Shown here: positions 34,790-44,551 of the stretch, one piece after another
How the letters are laid out: every line of letters starts with the position of its first letter
Position numbering within the stretch: position 1 is the stretch's first letter
From: Flavobacterium fluviatile
GTDB taxonomy: Bacteria > Bacteroidota > Bacteroidia > Flavobacteriales > Flavobacteriaceae
DNA: 64,000 nucleotides
Reading direction: 5' to 3'
Assembly: GCF_010645065.1 (NCBI RefSeq)
Contig: NZ_JAADZW010000004.1
Span: forward strand, 62,001 to 126,000
Translations under genes and position numbers: made by a program
Notes under the pieces: generated by a model
The model's input: the letters and a program-made list of their open reading frames with translations, nothing else
Database searches by the model: none
What the model was told of the DNA's origin: nothing

Positions 34790-36301
34790 ATGAAAGAGCA
34801 ATACGATGTAGTAATTGTAGGCAGCGGTTTAGGCGGATTGGTTTCAGCCATTATTCTGGCTAAAGAAGGCTACAGCGTTTGCGTGCTCGAAAAAAACAAT
34901 CAGTACGGAGGAAATCTTCAGACTTTTGTTCGCGATAAAACGATTTTTGATACCGGAATTCATTATATCGGAGGTTTGGGTGAAGGCCAGAACCTTCATC
35001 AGTATTTTAAATATCTGGGAATTATCGACAAACTAAACCTGAAGCAATTAGACGAAAACTCCTTCGATGTTATTTCTTTTGAAGATGATACTACCGAATA
35101 TCCGCATGCGCAGGGCTATGGGAATTTTGTTCGCCAATTAGTTAAATCTTTTCCCGAAGAAAAAGAAAATATTGAGAACTATTGTAAAAGTTTACAAGAA
35201 GTCTGCAGTTCTTTTCCGCTCTATAACTTAGAATGGGAAGGAAAATATGACGATGAAATTTTAACGCTTAATGCGAAAGAAACGATTGATTCATTTACCC
35301 AAAATGAAAAACTAAAGGCCGTTTTGGCAGGTTCGAATTTTCTGTATGCAGGTCTTCCGGACAAGTCCCCATTTTATGTTCATGCGCTAATTGTAAATTC
35401 GTATATAGAAAGTTCATGGCGCTGCATCAACGGCGGAAGCCAGATTACCAAGCAGCTTTTGAAACAGATTAAAAAATACGGCGGCGAATTTTACAAATAC
35501 AAAGAAGTTACCCATTTTGAAGTCGAAAATCACAAAGTGAATTCGGTTAAGATGAAAGATGGAACGCAGGTTTCCGGAAAGCTTTTTATTTCGAATATTG
35601 AACCCAAAACGACTTTAAAAATGGCCGGTGAAGAAAATTTCAGAAAGCCATTTTTCAACCGGATTCAAAATCTAGAAGGCGTACTTTCCGCCTTTAGTCT
35701 GTACCTGGTTTTTAAACCAAAGGCTTTCAGATACATCAACCATAATTATTATCATTTTAAAAATAGCGGTGAAGTCTGGACGGCGCACGAATACGATGAA
35801 AATTCGTGGCCAAAAATGTATATGGCTTCTATGAATGCTTCTAAACAAGACGAAATCTGGGCAGAAGGAATGACGTTTATCACGTACATGAAATTTGATG
35901 ATGTCCTGCCCTGGGCAAATACTTTTAATACGACCGCCGAAAAAAATGACCGTGGTGAAAGTTATGAAGAATTCAAAGCCAGAAAAGCAGCTCAATTTTT
36001 AGCTGAAATCGAAATAAAATTTCCGGGAATCAAAGACTGCATTCAGTCTGTTCATACCTCAAGTCCGCTGTCGTACAGAGATTATATTGGCGGAGATAAA
36101 GGCAATATGTACGGCTATGTTAAAGATTCCAGCAATCCGATGAAAACGCTGATTCCGTCTAAAACCAAATTAGAAAATTTGTATCTCACGGGCCAAAGTA
36201 TCAGTATGCACGGGGTTTTAGGTGTAACAATTGGGGCTGTTGTAACCTGTTCTGAAATTGTTGGCAAAGAATATTTAATTACTAAAATCAATCAGGCTTA
36301 A
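34790..36301 (+). CDS. CrtI-like FAD-dependent oxidoreductase (phytoene desaturase family)
   Basis: A 503-residue flavoprotein with VVIVGSGLGGLVSAIILAKEG (GxGxxG at 11-16), LEKNNQYGGNLQTF, and a C-terminal LYLTGQSISMHGVLGVTIGA FAD motif. The family desaturates or isomerises polyenes and also includes all-trans-retinol saturase-like enzymes. It begins one base after the exporter stop. It probably adjusts double bonds of the polyene, but a carotenoid role is unlikely as no phytoene synthase is present. Confidence 0.9.
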   Translation: MKEQYDVVIVGSGLGGLVSAIILAKEGYSVCVLEKNNQYGGNLQTFVRDKTIFDTGIHYIGGLGEGQNLHQYFKYLGIIDKLNLKQLDENSFDVISFEDDTTEYPHAQGYGNFVRQLVKSFPEEKENIENYCKSLQEVCSSFPLYNLEWEGKYDDEILTLNAKETIDSFTQNEKLKAVLAGSNFLYAGLPDKSPFYVHALIVNSYIESSWRCINGGSQITKQLLKQIKKYGGEFYKYKEVTHFEVENHKVNSVKMKDGTQVSGKLFISNIEPKTTLKMAGEENFRKPFFNRIQNLEGVLSAFSLYLVFKPKAFRYINHNYYHFKNSGEVWTAHEYDENSWPKMYMASMNASKQDEIWAEGMTFITYMKFDDVLPWANTFNTTAEKNDRGESYEEFKARKAAQFLAEIEIKFPGIKDCIQSVHTSSPLSYRDYIGGDKGNMYGYVKDSSNPMKTLIPSKTKLENLYLTGQSISMHGVLGVTIGAVVTCSEIVGKEYLITKINQA

Positions 36302-36306
36302 TTGTG

Positions 36307-37974
36307 ATGAAAAACCATATTTCATATCTTTTACTCATTGGTCTTTTAGGAATTCTGGTTTCCTGCGGTACCGCAAAATCAAAAAAACATCTGCCTGATA
36401 TTTCAAACTATAATGCTGTAAAACCTGTTGTAACTAAACTTTCCGATAGTTCTTTTATTTCAGGAAATAATTCGTTTTCAAAAAACAAACAAGGTCTATG
36501 GGAATTATATGTCGAAGGTGATCCGCTGGAAATTGGTCTTACAACCGGAGCATTGTCTGATTCTCTTTTGCAGAAACAACAACGCATTTTTTTCTCTAAA
36601 ATAACAGATATTGTCCCTTCCAAATTTCAACAGAAAATGCTGCGCCATTTTTTGAGCTGGTTCAACCGAAAATTATATATGAATGTTCCAGAAGAATATC
36701 AGACAGAAATTTACGGAGTCTCGCAATATACTTCGCATGAATTTGACAATATTGCGCCACAATATCAGCGGGGTTTGTACCTGCATGCGGCACACGATAT
36801 TGGACATGCTTTGCAGGATTTGGCACTGGTTGGCTGTTCGTCTTTTGCGGCCTGGAATGAAAAATCGGAAGACGGAAATTTAATTCTCGGGCGTAATTTT
36901 GATTTTTATGTAAATGACGCTTTCGCAGAAAATAAAATCATTGCTTTTATAAAACCCAAACAAGGCCACAACTTTATAATGGTGACCTGGCCCGGAATGA
37001 TTGGCGTTGTTTCCGGAATGAATCAGCAGGGTTTGACTGTAACTATAAATGCTTCGAAATCTAAAATCCCGCTGATTGCCAAAACACCGATTTCGATTCT
37101 GACCCGTGAAATTTTACAGCACGCTCAAAATATTGATGAAGCGATCGCCATTGCCAAAAAAAGAAAAGTATTTGTTTCAGAATCCATAATGGTAGGAAGC
37201 GCGCAGGACAACAAAGCGGTTTTGATTGAAGTTTCTCCAAAAAAAATGGATGTTTATGATATGCCAAATACCAGTCAGTTAATTTGTTCCAATCATTTTC
37301 AGTCAGAAGCATTTAAGGATGATAAACGAAATCAGGAACAAATTGTAAACAGTCACTCTGAATACCGATTTGAAAGAATGCAGGAACTTTTATCAGAAAA
37401 TAAAAAGATAAATCCGCAGATTGCTTCTGAAATTCTCAGAAACAAAGATGGCTTAAATAATATTCCTCTAGGATTGGGAAATGAAAAAGCGCTGAATCAG
37501 TTAATGGCACATCACGGCATTATTTTTAAACCAAAAGAAAAACTGGTCTGGGTTTCGGCAAATCCGTATCAATTGGGCGAATTTGTCTGTTATAATCTCG
37601 ATTCTGTTTTTAATTCAAAAAGATCAAAAACCGTAGTTTCATTCGAACAGGAAAATCTAAATATTGCCAAAGATCCTTTTATAAAAACAGAAGCTTTTCA
37701 AAACTATAAAAAGTTTAAAACTGAAGATCATCAAATGGATTTGTATCTGAAAAAGGAAGAAACGATTTCTGCTGAATTCATTCAAAATTATCAATCGTTA
37801 AACCCGGATTATTGGGTTGTGTATTATAAAACAGGATTGTATTTTTACCAAAAGAAAGAATTTCAGCAGGCTCAGGCAAATTTTGAAAAAGCACTGACCA
37901 AAGAAATTACCACTGCTCCTGAAAAAGCAGCAATTGAAAAATATTTAAAAAAACTCAAAAGAAAATTACAATGA
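36307..37974 (+). CDS. C45-type Ntn-hydrolase lipoprotein
   Basis: A 555-residue lipoprotein (lipobox LVSC, Cys20; ATG 36307 is preferred to the GTG one codon earlier). The core resembles acyl-CoA:6-aminopenicillanate acyltransferase/C45 peptidases: the likely nucleophile is Cys177 in LVGCSSFAAW, followed by NLILGRNFDFY. A TPR-like helical tail (PDYWVVYYKTGLYFYQKKEFQQAQANFEKAL) ends the protein. It could hydrolyse or transfer an acyl group in the periplasm. The ligase gene overlaps its stop by 4 bp. Confidence 0.85.
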   Translation: MKNHISYLLLIGLLGILVSCGTAKSKKHLPDISNYNAVKPVVTKLSDSSFISGNNSFSKNKQGLWELYVEGDPLEIGLTTGALSDSLLQKQQRIFFSKITDIVPSKFQQKMLRHFLSWFNRKLYMNVPEEYQTEIYGVSQYTSHEFDNIAPQYQRGLYLHAAHDIGHALQDLALVGCSSFAAWNEKSEDGNLILGRNFDFYVNDAFAENKIIAFIKPKQGHNFIMVTWPGMIGVVSGMNQQGLTVTINASKSKIPLIAKTPISILTREILQHAQNIDEAIAIAKKRKVFVSESIMVGSAQDNKAVLIEVSPKKMDVYDMPNTSQLICSNHFQSEAFKDDKRNQEQIVNSHSEYRFERMQELLSENKKINPQIASEILRNKDGLNNIPLGLGNEKALNQLMAHHGIIFKPKEKLVWVSANPYQLGEFVCYNLDSVFNSKRSKTVVSFEQENLNIAKDPFIKTEAFQNYKKFKTEDHQMDLYLKKEETISAEFIQNYQSLNPDYWVVYYKTGLYFYQKKEFQQAQANFEKALTKEITTAPEKAAIEKYLKKLKRKLQ

Positions 37975-39257
37975 TTCCGGCAATAGAAAAAAATTCTTTA
38001 GAGGAAATTAAAATTTTTCAGGAACAAAAATTAGCTGAGCTTTTAGCTTACATCAGCGAGAATTCTCCATTTTATAAAAGACTTTTCGCAGGACAAAATA
38101 TTGATCTTTCGAAAGTGAAAACACTCGAAGATTTACAATATTTACCTGTAACAACAAAAGAAGATTTACAGCAATATAACGATGATTTTTTGTGTGTTCC
38201 GCAGCATAAAATTATCGATTACGCTTCTACATCAGGGACTTTGGGCGATCCGGTAACTTTTGGTTTAACCGATTCTGATTTGGACCGACTGGCTTATAAC
38301 GAAGCCATTTCGTTTGCCTGCGCCGGAATTGCAGAAGGGGATGTTGTACAATTGATGACTACAATTGACCGAAAATTTATGGCCGGCCTGGCGTATTTTC
38401 TGGGGCTTCGAAAATTGAAAGTCGGCGTTATCCGCGTTGGTGCGGGAATTCCGGAAATGCAATGGGATTCGATTTTAAAATACAATCCTAGTTATTTAAT
38501 TACCGTTCCTTCATTCCTTTTAAAATTAATCGAATACGCCGAGATCCACGGAATCGATTATAATAATTCGAGCATAAAAGGCGCCATCTGCATTGGAGAA
38601 TCTTTGAGAGAACAGGATTTTTCAATGAATATTCTATCGAAAAAAATTACAGATAAATGGAATATTAAGTTGTTTTCGACTTATGCCTCTACCGAAATGA
38701 GTACCGCTTTTACAGAATGTGAACACGGTCACGGTGGGCATCATCATCCGGAATTGATTATTGTTGAAGTTCTGGACGAAAATAATATGCCGGTTAAAAA
38801 CGGTGAAACCGGCGAACTGACTTTTACCACTTTAGGAATTGAAGCCATGCCTTTGCTGCGTTTTAAAACAGGGGATATTGTGCAGCTGCATAACGAACCT
38901 TGCGCCTGCGGAAGAAACACATTACGCGTTGGACCGGTTGTTGGCCGTAAAAAACAAATGATCAAATACAAAGGAACGACGCTTTATCCACCTGCGATGA
39001 ATGATGTCTTGAGCAGTTTTGACAATATTGAAAATCATCTGATCGAAATTTCAACCAATGATTTAGGCACAGATGAAATCCTGATAAAAATTGCGGTTAA
39101 AAACCAATCCCCTGAATTTCTTCAGGAAATTAAGGATCACTTCAGAGCCAAATTGAGAGTTACTCCAAAAATAGAATTTGCCTCAAAAGAAGTTTTAAAT
39201 CCGTTGGTTTTTAATCCAATGAGCCGAAAACCCATTCGGTTTTTTGATTATCGATAA
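37971..39257 (+). CDS. PaaK-like adenylate-forming ligase (proposed p-coumarate activation)
   Basis: A 428-residue phenylacetate-CoA ligase-type enzyme. YASTSGTLGDPVTFGL (84-99) is the AMP-binding P-loop, ATLYP-like ATP contacts follow, and ACGRNTLRVGPVVGR plus a C-terminal FRAKLRV subdomain complete the fold. In this locus it would activate p-coumarate from the ammonia-lyase as CoA or acyl carrier thioester to prime the polyene synthase. It is the last gene of the pigment cluster, after which repeats begin. Confidence 0.88.
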   Translation: MIPAIEKNSLEEIKIFQEQKLAELLAYISENSPFYKRLFAGQNIDLSKVKTLEDLQYLPVTTKEDLQQYNDDFLCVPQHKIIDYASTSGTLGDPVTFGLTDSDLDRLAYNEAISFACAGIAEGDVVQLMTTIDRKFMAGLAYFLGLRKLKVGVIRVGAGIPEMQWDSILKYNPSYLITVPSFLLKLIEYAEIHGIDYNNSSIKGAICIGESLREQDFSMNILSKKITDKWNIKLFSTYASTEMSTAFTECEHGHGGHHHPELIIVEVLDENNMPVKNGETGELTFTTLGIEAMPLLRFKTGDIVQLHNEPCACGRNTLRVGPVVGRKKQMIKYKGTTLYPPAMNDVLSSFDNIENHLIEISTNDLGTDEILIKIAVKNQSPEFLQEIKDHFRAKLRVTPKIEFASKEVLNPLVFNPMSRKPIRFFDYR

Positions 39258-39639
39258 TACCATATTGATTTTTTTTACCATATAAGTTATATAAGTTCAT
39301 ATAAAACTTTGTGTAATAGCAAATCGCAAAATTAAGTACATTTAAATTAATGAAATGCCTTTTTGAAATTTCTAAATAACTGTTACTGTCTGTATTGAAA
39401 ACATTTAAGTTCATTTAATTGGAACTCAAATCACTTATATAGTTTAATTTCAGCGTAACTATGTGAATTTTAAATTAGTGAAACGCCTTTTTTTGAGTTT
39501 CAATTGTCTATGCTTGTATGTATTGAAATTTACGTTCTAATTAAATGAACTTATATCACTTATATGGTTTAATTTCAGCTTATTAATTGTTTTGCTGTGA
39601 ATTGAACTAAATGTTGTAATTTTGCAAAAAATATTGAAG
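39258..39639. repeat. Intergenic repeat block at the right end of the pigment cluster
   Basis: Several related words recur: CTTATATAGTTTAATTTCAGC (39436-39455) and CTTATATGGTTTAATTTCAGC (39560-39579), plus AATTAGTGAAACGCCTTTTT and ATTAATGAAATGCCTTTTT. The GTGAAACGCC part also occurs at 9867-9890. No gene is visible in the block. Confidence 0.65.
39591..39624 (+). promoter_or_regulatory. dus gene promoter
   Basis: TTTG at 39591-39594, a 22-bp spacer, TAATTTTG at 39617-39624. It rules out the TTG at 39622 as start codon and favours ATG 39640. Confidence 0.65.
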
Positions 39640-40632
39640 ATGGTCAAGATTGGCAACATAGAATTACCCGAATTTCCTTTATTACTAGCTCCGATGGAAG
39701 ATGTTAGCGATCCGCCGTTTCGCAGATTATGCAAAACGCATGGAGCTGACATGATGTATTCTGAATTTATTTCATCGGAAGGATTGATTCGTGATGCTAT
39801 AAAAAGCCGCATGAAACTGGATATTTTTGATTACGAACGTCCTGTTGGAATTCAGATTTTTGGCGGTGATGAAGAAGCGATGGAAATGTCATCTAAAATC
39901 GTTTCGACCGTAAAACCGGATTTGGTGGACATCAATTTCGGTTGTCCGGTAAAAAAAGTAGTCTGCAGAGGTGCCGGTGCGGGAGTTTTAAAAGATGTTG
40001 ATTTGATGGTACGTCTGACCAAAGCGGTTATCAAAGGCACAGATTTGCCTGTTACGGTAAAAACCCGTTTAGGCTGGGATGATAACTCCATTAATATTGA
40101 TGAAGTGGCAGAAAGACTTCAGGATATTGGTGTTCAGGCTTTAACAATTCACGCAAGAACCCGTGCCCAAATGTACAAAGGTCATTCAGACTGGTCACAT
40201 ATTGCACGTGTAAAAAACAACCCAAGAATTACAATGCCTATTTTCGGAAACGGTGATATCGACAGTCCGGAAAAAGCATTACACTATAAAAATGAATACG
40301 GTATCGACGGAATCATGATTGGTCGTGCGGCAATTGGGTATCCGTGGATTTTTAATGAAATCAAACATTTCTTTAAAACAGGAGAACACTTGCCTGCTCC
40401 AACGGTTATTGATCGTGTTGAAGCTGCCAGAAATCATCTGCAATGGTCAATGGACTGGAAAGGCGAGCGTTTGGGAATTGTAGAAATGCGTCGTCATTAT
40501 ACCAACTATTTCAAAGGAATTCATTCGTTCAAAGAATTCAAACAAAAATTAGTTACCACTGATGAACCTGAAAATCTTTTCGCTATTATGAAAGAAATTG
40601 AACAGGTTTATGCGGGATATGAATTTGTTTAA
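39640..40632 (+). CDS. dusB: tRNA-dihydrouridine synthase (DusB-like)
   Basis: A 330-residue FMN TIM-barrel enzyme that reduces uridine in tRNA D-loops. LLAPMEDVSDPPFR, the catalytic Cys102 in DINFGCPVKKVVCRGAGAG, HARTRAQMYKG and GNGDIDSPEKA / GIMIGRAAIG (FMN phosphate site) are all present. The start at 39640 was chosen from the promoter position. The gene stands alone, closed by a bidirectional terminator. Confidence 0.92.
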   Translation: MVKIGNIELPEFPLLLAPMEDVSDPPFRRLCKTHGADMMYSEFISSEGLIRDAIKSRMKLDIFDYERPVGIQIFGGDEEAMEMSSKIVSTVKPDLVDINFGCPVKKVVCRGAGAGVLKDVDLMVRLTKAVIKGTDLPVTVKTRLGWDDNSINIDEVAERLQDIGVQALTIHARTRAQMYKGHSDWSHIARVKNNPRITMPIFGNGDIDSPEKALHYKNEYGIDGIMIGRAAIGYPWIFNEIKHFFKTGEHLPAPTVIDRVEAARNHLQWSMDWKGERLGIVEMRRHYTNYFKGIHSFKEFKQKLVTTDEPENLFAIMKEIEQVYAGYEFV

Positions 40633-40642
40633 AAGCATAAAA

Positions 40643-40675
40643 AAAGACCTTCAAATTTTAAAATGAAGGTCTTTT
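40643..40675. terminator. Bidirectional terminator
   Basis: AAAAGACCTTCA and TGAAGGTCTTTT around an AT-rich loop, between the convergent dus and amidase genes. Confidence 0.85.
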
Positions 40676-40692
40676 CTTTTAAAGAATATCTT

Positions 40693-41292
40693 TTATTTAA
40701 TGGCTTCTAATATTTTTTCAGCAATTTCATTTTGTCCCTTTTCGCTGGTAATATATTTTTTGTCTTTTTCATTGCTAAGATATCCCAATTCCAGAATCAT
40801 TGCAGGACAATCGGACTTTTTTAAAATAAAGAAATTAGCTTCGGCTACTTTCCCTTTGGATAAATTTTCAGCAGTTATTTTTTCCAATACAATTTCAGCA
40901 CTTTTTTTTGACTGATTATAAAATTTAGCATCTGAAGAAATGTAAGCTTCAACTCCATTTTTGCTAAAATCCTTAGAAGCGTTAATATGCAATGAAATCA
41001 CCAAATTCGGATTTAATTTATTGATGATTGAAACTCTTTCATCTAATTCCATAAAATTATCCCCTTCCCGAAGCAGAACAATTTCCAGATTTTCATTCTT
41101 ATTCTGACTTTTAATCTTTTTAGCAATTGTTTCAACAATTATTTTTTCCTGTGATCCTGCCAACGTTGCTCCAAAATCAGATCCGCCATGAGCAGCATCA
41201 ATAACAATTATCTTTTTTGCTATTGATGTAAAAGCAAATAGTCCAAATAATGCAATGCTTAAAACTACTAAAATTTTAATCCTTGTTTTCAT
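40693..41292 (-). CDS. N-acetylmuramoyl-L-alanine amidase
   Basis: A 199-residue Amidase_3 enzyme that cleaves the bond between MurNAc and the stem peptide. Signal or anchor helix at 4-24. Zinc ligands appear as His35 in IDAAHGGSDFG, Glu54 in IIVETIAKK and His102 in LVISLHINAS; the catalytic glutamate is in MILELGYLSNEKD. ATG 41292 (MKTRIKILVV) starts the signal peptide; a 10-codon extension of the frame upstream is not credible. Confidence 0.92.
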   Translation of the reverse strand: MKTRIKILVVLSIALFGLFAFTSIAKKIIVIDAAHGGSDFGATLAGSQEKIIVETIAKKIKSQNKNENLEIVLLREGDNFMELDERVSIINKLNPNLVISLHINASKDFSKNGVEAYISSDAKFYNQSKKSAEIVLEKITAENLSKGKVAEANFFILKKSDCPAMILELGYLSNEKDKKYITSEKGQNEIAEKILEAIK

Positions 41293-41357
41293 AAAAATAT
41301 CTTTTTGGTTATTTAAACCCAACGAAAATATTTAAGAAATATTGTACAAAGTGTGTT

Positions 41358-42785
41358 TTATACCAGAACCCTTTTCCACCTCCCTTTTTTATAAAAGAAA
41401 ATTCCAGCCAACGTTATAGCAGTTTCCGCAACCGGAATGGCAATAAAAACTCCGGTTGGTCCCATATTGAAATGTTTTGCCAATACATAAGCAAGCGGAA
41501 TCTGGAACAGCCAAAAACCGAAGAAATTGATTCCGGTTGGTGTCCAGGTATCTCCTGCGCCATTGAAGGTATTAATCAAAACCATCCCGATTCCGTAGAA
41601 AACAAATCCGGCACTCATAATTTGTAAGGCTTCAGCAGCGACAGCTCTAACCATTTCGTCGTTTGTAAAAAAGGAAACAATGTATTTGCCAAAACACAAT
41701 GAAATAATCATAATTGTAGCCATAAAAATGACATTGTATTTCGCAGTCGTAAATACCGATTTTTCGGCACGCTCAATTTGTTTAGCTCCTAAATTCTGCC
41801 CAACCAAAGTCGCGGCTGCATTACTCAATCCCCAGGCAGGAAGTATAAAAAACATCATAATTCTAAGTGCGGTCTGATAACCAGCCGAGCCATGATCGGC
41901 TCCTGTTGTAGCTACTAATTGGGCAAGGAAGATCCAGCTGCAGGATGCAATTACAAATTGTAAAATTCCGGGAGCTGCAATTTTTACCAAAGCTTTTATT
42001 TGTGTAAAATCCGGAGTGAAGTATGAAATTTTGATTTTTAAAATTCCGTTCCCTGAAAATAAATGATAGATTTGATACAGAACCCCAATACTTCTTCCGA
42101 ATGTAGTGGCTAATGCTGCACCCATCAAACCAAAAGCAGGAACAGGTCCTAAACCGTTAATTAAAATCGGGCATAAAATGATATTACACATGTTGGCGAT
42201 CCAAAGACTTTTCATGGCGATTGCTGCATTTCCGGCGCCGCGGAAAATTCCGTTTATCAGAAATAAAAGCATAATGCACAAACTGGAACCAATCATGATC
42301 TGTGTAAATCTGAAACCATGCTCTGCAGATTCTACTGACGAACCCATAAGTATAAGAATATCTTTCGCATAAATAATTCCGAAAATGCTCAATATACTAT
42401 TAACTGCAAAAGCAATAATAATGGCCTGCATTCCTGCTTTTGCTGCAGCGACAGGATCTTTCTCTCCAATACGTCTGGCTACCACTGCTGTCGCTGCCAT
42501 ACTCATCCCGATAGCGAGCGAATAAATAACCGTCAATACCGATTCGGTTAAACCAACGGTCTGAATTGCAAAACTGCTATGTTCCAGATGTCCTACGAAA
42601 TATAAATCGACTAAAGCAAAAACGGATTCCATCATCATTTCCAAAACCATCGGAATGGCTAAGAGAATTACTGCTTTTTTGATGCTTCCGGAGGTGTAAT
42701 CAAAAGATTCGTCGCCTTTCAGCGCTTGTTTTAATGTGGTGAAAATTTTAGAAAATAGATTTTTCTGTATGGTTGTTTCTGTCAT
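41358..42785 (-). CDS. MATE-family efflux transporter
   Basis: A 475-residue protein with twelve hydrophobic segments in two similar halves and the MATE pattern (ILLAIPMVLEMMMESVFALVDLYFVGHL; LVGQNLGAKQIERAEKSV in the second half). It exports drugs or metabolites with Na+ or H+. The N-terminus has a roughly 30-residue cytosolic extension. It stands alone, with a 172-bp upstream gap in which I see no strong promoter. Confidence 0.92.
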   Translation of the reverse strand: MTETTIQKNLFSKIFTTLKQALKGDESFDYTSGSIKKAVILLAIPMVLEMMMESVFALVDLYFVGHLEHSSFAIQTVGLTESVLTVIYSLAIGMSMAATAVVARRIGEKDPVAAAKAGMQAIIIAFAVNSILSIFGIIYAKDILILMGSSVESAEHGFRFTQIMIGSSLCIMLLFLINGIFRGAGNAAIAMKSLWIANMCNIILCPILINGLGPVPAFGLMGAALATTFGRSIGVLYQIYHLFSGNGILKIKISYFTPDFTQIKALVKIAAPGILQFVIASCSWIFLAQLVATTGADHGSAGYQTALRIMMFFILPAWGLSNAAATLVGQNLGAKQIERAEKSVFTTAKYNVIFMATIMIISLCFGKYIVSFFTNDEMVRAVAAEALQIMSAGFVFYGIGMVLINTFNGAGDTWTPTGINFFGFWLFQIPLAYVLAKHFNMGPTGVFIAIPVAETAITLAGIFFYKKGRWKRVLV

Positions 42786-42957
42786 GATATTTTAGGATAA
42801 ATGATAAAAATTAGTCCGGATTCTATTAATCTGAACTGAAAAAGTAAAGCGTAAGTATCCTAATTATTATAAAAAATAAATAGGATTAAGCAGAAACAAT
42901 CATATGCTGTAGAATTTTGAGGCGGTAAATATAAGTAATATTTTTTAGGCAGAAATA

Positions 42958-44157
42958 CTAATCCAACAGCTTTTTACTTACACGGCTGCTTGCAATTAGG
43001 GAAGCCACAAAGCCAAGAATGACAATAGTTGCCATTACAATAACGACATTTTCGAATGAGAAAACAACAGGATAAGCTAAAGTCGGTGTTATCATAATCA
43101 GTTCGTATTGCTGTTGCAAGAGTACTAGAATCATACCCAGAATGAGGCCGATTATCCCTCCGAATACGCTTAACAATGTTCCCTGCAGTAAAAATATTTT
43201 TCGCAGATGATTAATTTCACTACCCAGATTAAAAAGCGTTTTTAAGTTTCCTTTCTTTTCCAGAATCATCATGATTAACGCTCCAACCAAATTAAAAAGT
43301 GCAACTATTATGACCAGTGTAAAAATCAAATAGACAACAATATTTTCGGTATTGAGCATTTTGTATAAGGACTCGTTAAGCTGAGCCCTGTTTTTTAGCG
43401 TAATTTTATTCTTGAAAATAGTTTGAAGTTGAGAACGTATCGCTTTCTCATCAGCATTTGGTTTGAGTTTCAATTCGATTCCCGAAATCTGATTTGGCTT
43501 GTACATCAATAATTCCTGAGCCAGTCCTAAATCTGCAAAAATATATTTAGAATCCAGTTCTTCGCTGATGGAATAAATTCCGACAGGAAGGACATCTGTT
43601 TTATTGAAAGCCTCTTCAGGATTTTCGATTGCTCCTTTTCCGGGTTTTGGCGCAAATACCTGCAACGGATTTTCGAAGTCCAGAATCCCCATTGAAAAAT
43701 CCTGTGAAATTCCATAGCCAATTACTACCTGATAACTTTCCGGCTTTAACCATTGCCCATTAAATAGCTTTTTTTTGATATCATTTACGACAGGATAAAG
43801 GCTGTCAACACCTTTTAAATAAGTAACCTGCTGTTTATCTTTAAACAAAAATAAAACGCGTTCCTCTATAATTTTAGTGTATGACGCTACTCCTTCTATT
43901 TTCTTAATTTGATTTTCATTTTCCGGTGTAAGCAAAAATGACTTACCGTATGTACTTGTAAATTTTAAATCAGGGTCGATTTCGTTTGTGAATGAAAGGC
44001 TAAAAACCTTCAATCCGCTAAAAACTGACAAGACCACAAACAAGGCCATGGTACCAACAATAATTCCAAGACTGGCAATTGAATTGATGATATTGATTGC
44101 GTTATTTTTACTGAGACTAAAAAGATAACGTTTGGCTATGTAAAGGGGGAAATTCAA
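42958..44157 (-). CDS. LolC/E-like ABC transporter permease (FtsX fold)
   Basis: A 399-residue protein with one N-terminal helix (ASLGIIVGTMALFVVLSVFSGL), a periplasmic domain of about 200 residues, and three C-terminal helices around NIVVYLIFTLVIIVALFNLVGALIMMILEKKG and onward. The N-terminal MNFPLYIAKRYLFSLSKNNAINIIN is typical of LolC/E proteins of this phylum. It uses a TTG start, one base after the rbfA stop, so it is coupled to rbfA. It likely takes part in lipoprotein release from the inner membrane. Confidence 0.88.
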   Translation of the reverse strand: MNFPLYIAKRYLFSLSKNNAINIINSIASLGIIVGTMALFVVLSVFSGLKVFSLSFTNEIDPDLKFTSTYGKSFLLTPENENQIKKIEGVASYTKIIEERVLFLFKDKQQVTYLKGVDSLYPVVNDIKKKLFNGQWLKPESYQVVIGYGISQDFSMGILDFENPLQVFAPKPGKGAIENPEEAFNKTDVLPVGIYSISEELDSKYIFADLGLAQELLMYKPNQISGIELKLKPNADEKAIRSQLQTIFKNKITLKNRAQLNESLYKMLNTENIVVYLIFTLVIIVALFNLVGALIMMILEKKGNLKTLFNLGSEINHLRKIFLLQGTLLSVFGGIIGLILGMILVLLQQQYELIMITPTLAYPVVFSFENVVIVMATIVILGFVASLIASSRVSKKLLD

Positions 44158-44158
44158 T

Positions 44159-44551
44159 TTACGATTTTCTTCTTTTTTCTAAAAGATCACGGTTTTCTAT
44201 TGGGTTCTCTTTGCCTGCTAAAGCATTGTCAATTTTTTCGATATAATCTAATGAGTCATCGATAAAAAATACAAGATTTGGTACACGACGCAATTGCAGG
44301 CGTACACGCTGAGACAAATCGTGCTTAATTAAAGTTGTATTCGATTTTATTGCTTCTAAAGTTTCCTTTGCTTTCTCTTGCGGGAAGATGCTTAAATATA
44401 CTGTTGCCACAGATAAGTCAGTAGTAACACTTACTTTGGATACCGAAATTACTAAATTATTAATTCCGTTTTTTCTCACTTCACCCTGCAGAATATCAAC
44501 CAGATCTTTCTGGATAACACCGCCTATTTTTTTCTGTCTGTTTGTTTCCAT
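44159..44551 (-). CDS. rbfA: Ribosome-binding factor A
   Basis: A 130-residue KH-like RbfA: ETNRQKKIGGVIQKDLVDILQ at the N-terminus, VSVTTDLSVATVYLSIFP in the centre, and LRRVPNLVFFIDDSLDYIEKID near the end, all standard. It acts in 16S rRNA 5' end maturation and cold adaptation. A TATTTTTG box on the minus strand (44556-44563) ends four bases before the ATG, so the leader must be extremely short. Confidence 0.95.
   Translation of the reverse strand: METNRQKKIGGVIQKDLVDILQGEVRKNGINNLVISVSKVSVTTDLSVATVYLSIFPQEKAKETLEAIKSNTTLIKHDLSQRVRLQLRRVPNLVFFIDDSLDYIEKIDNALAGKENPIENRDLLEKRRKS

Noticed and set aside
34790..36301. Carotenoid desaturase gene
   Set aside because: The CrtI-like fold is clear, but no phytoene synthase or other carotenoid gene is near; a flexirubin role fits better.
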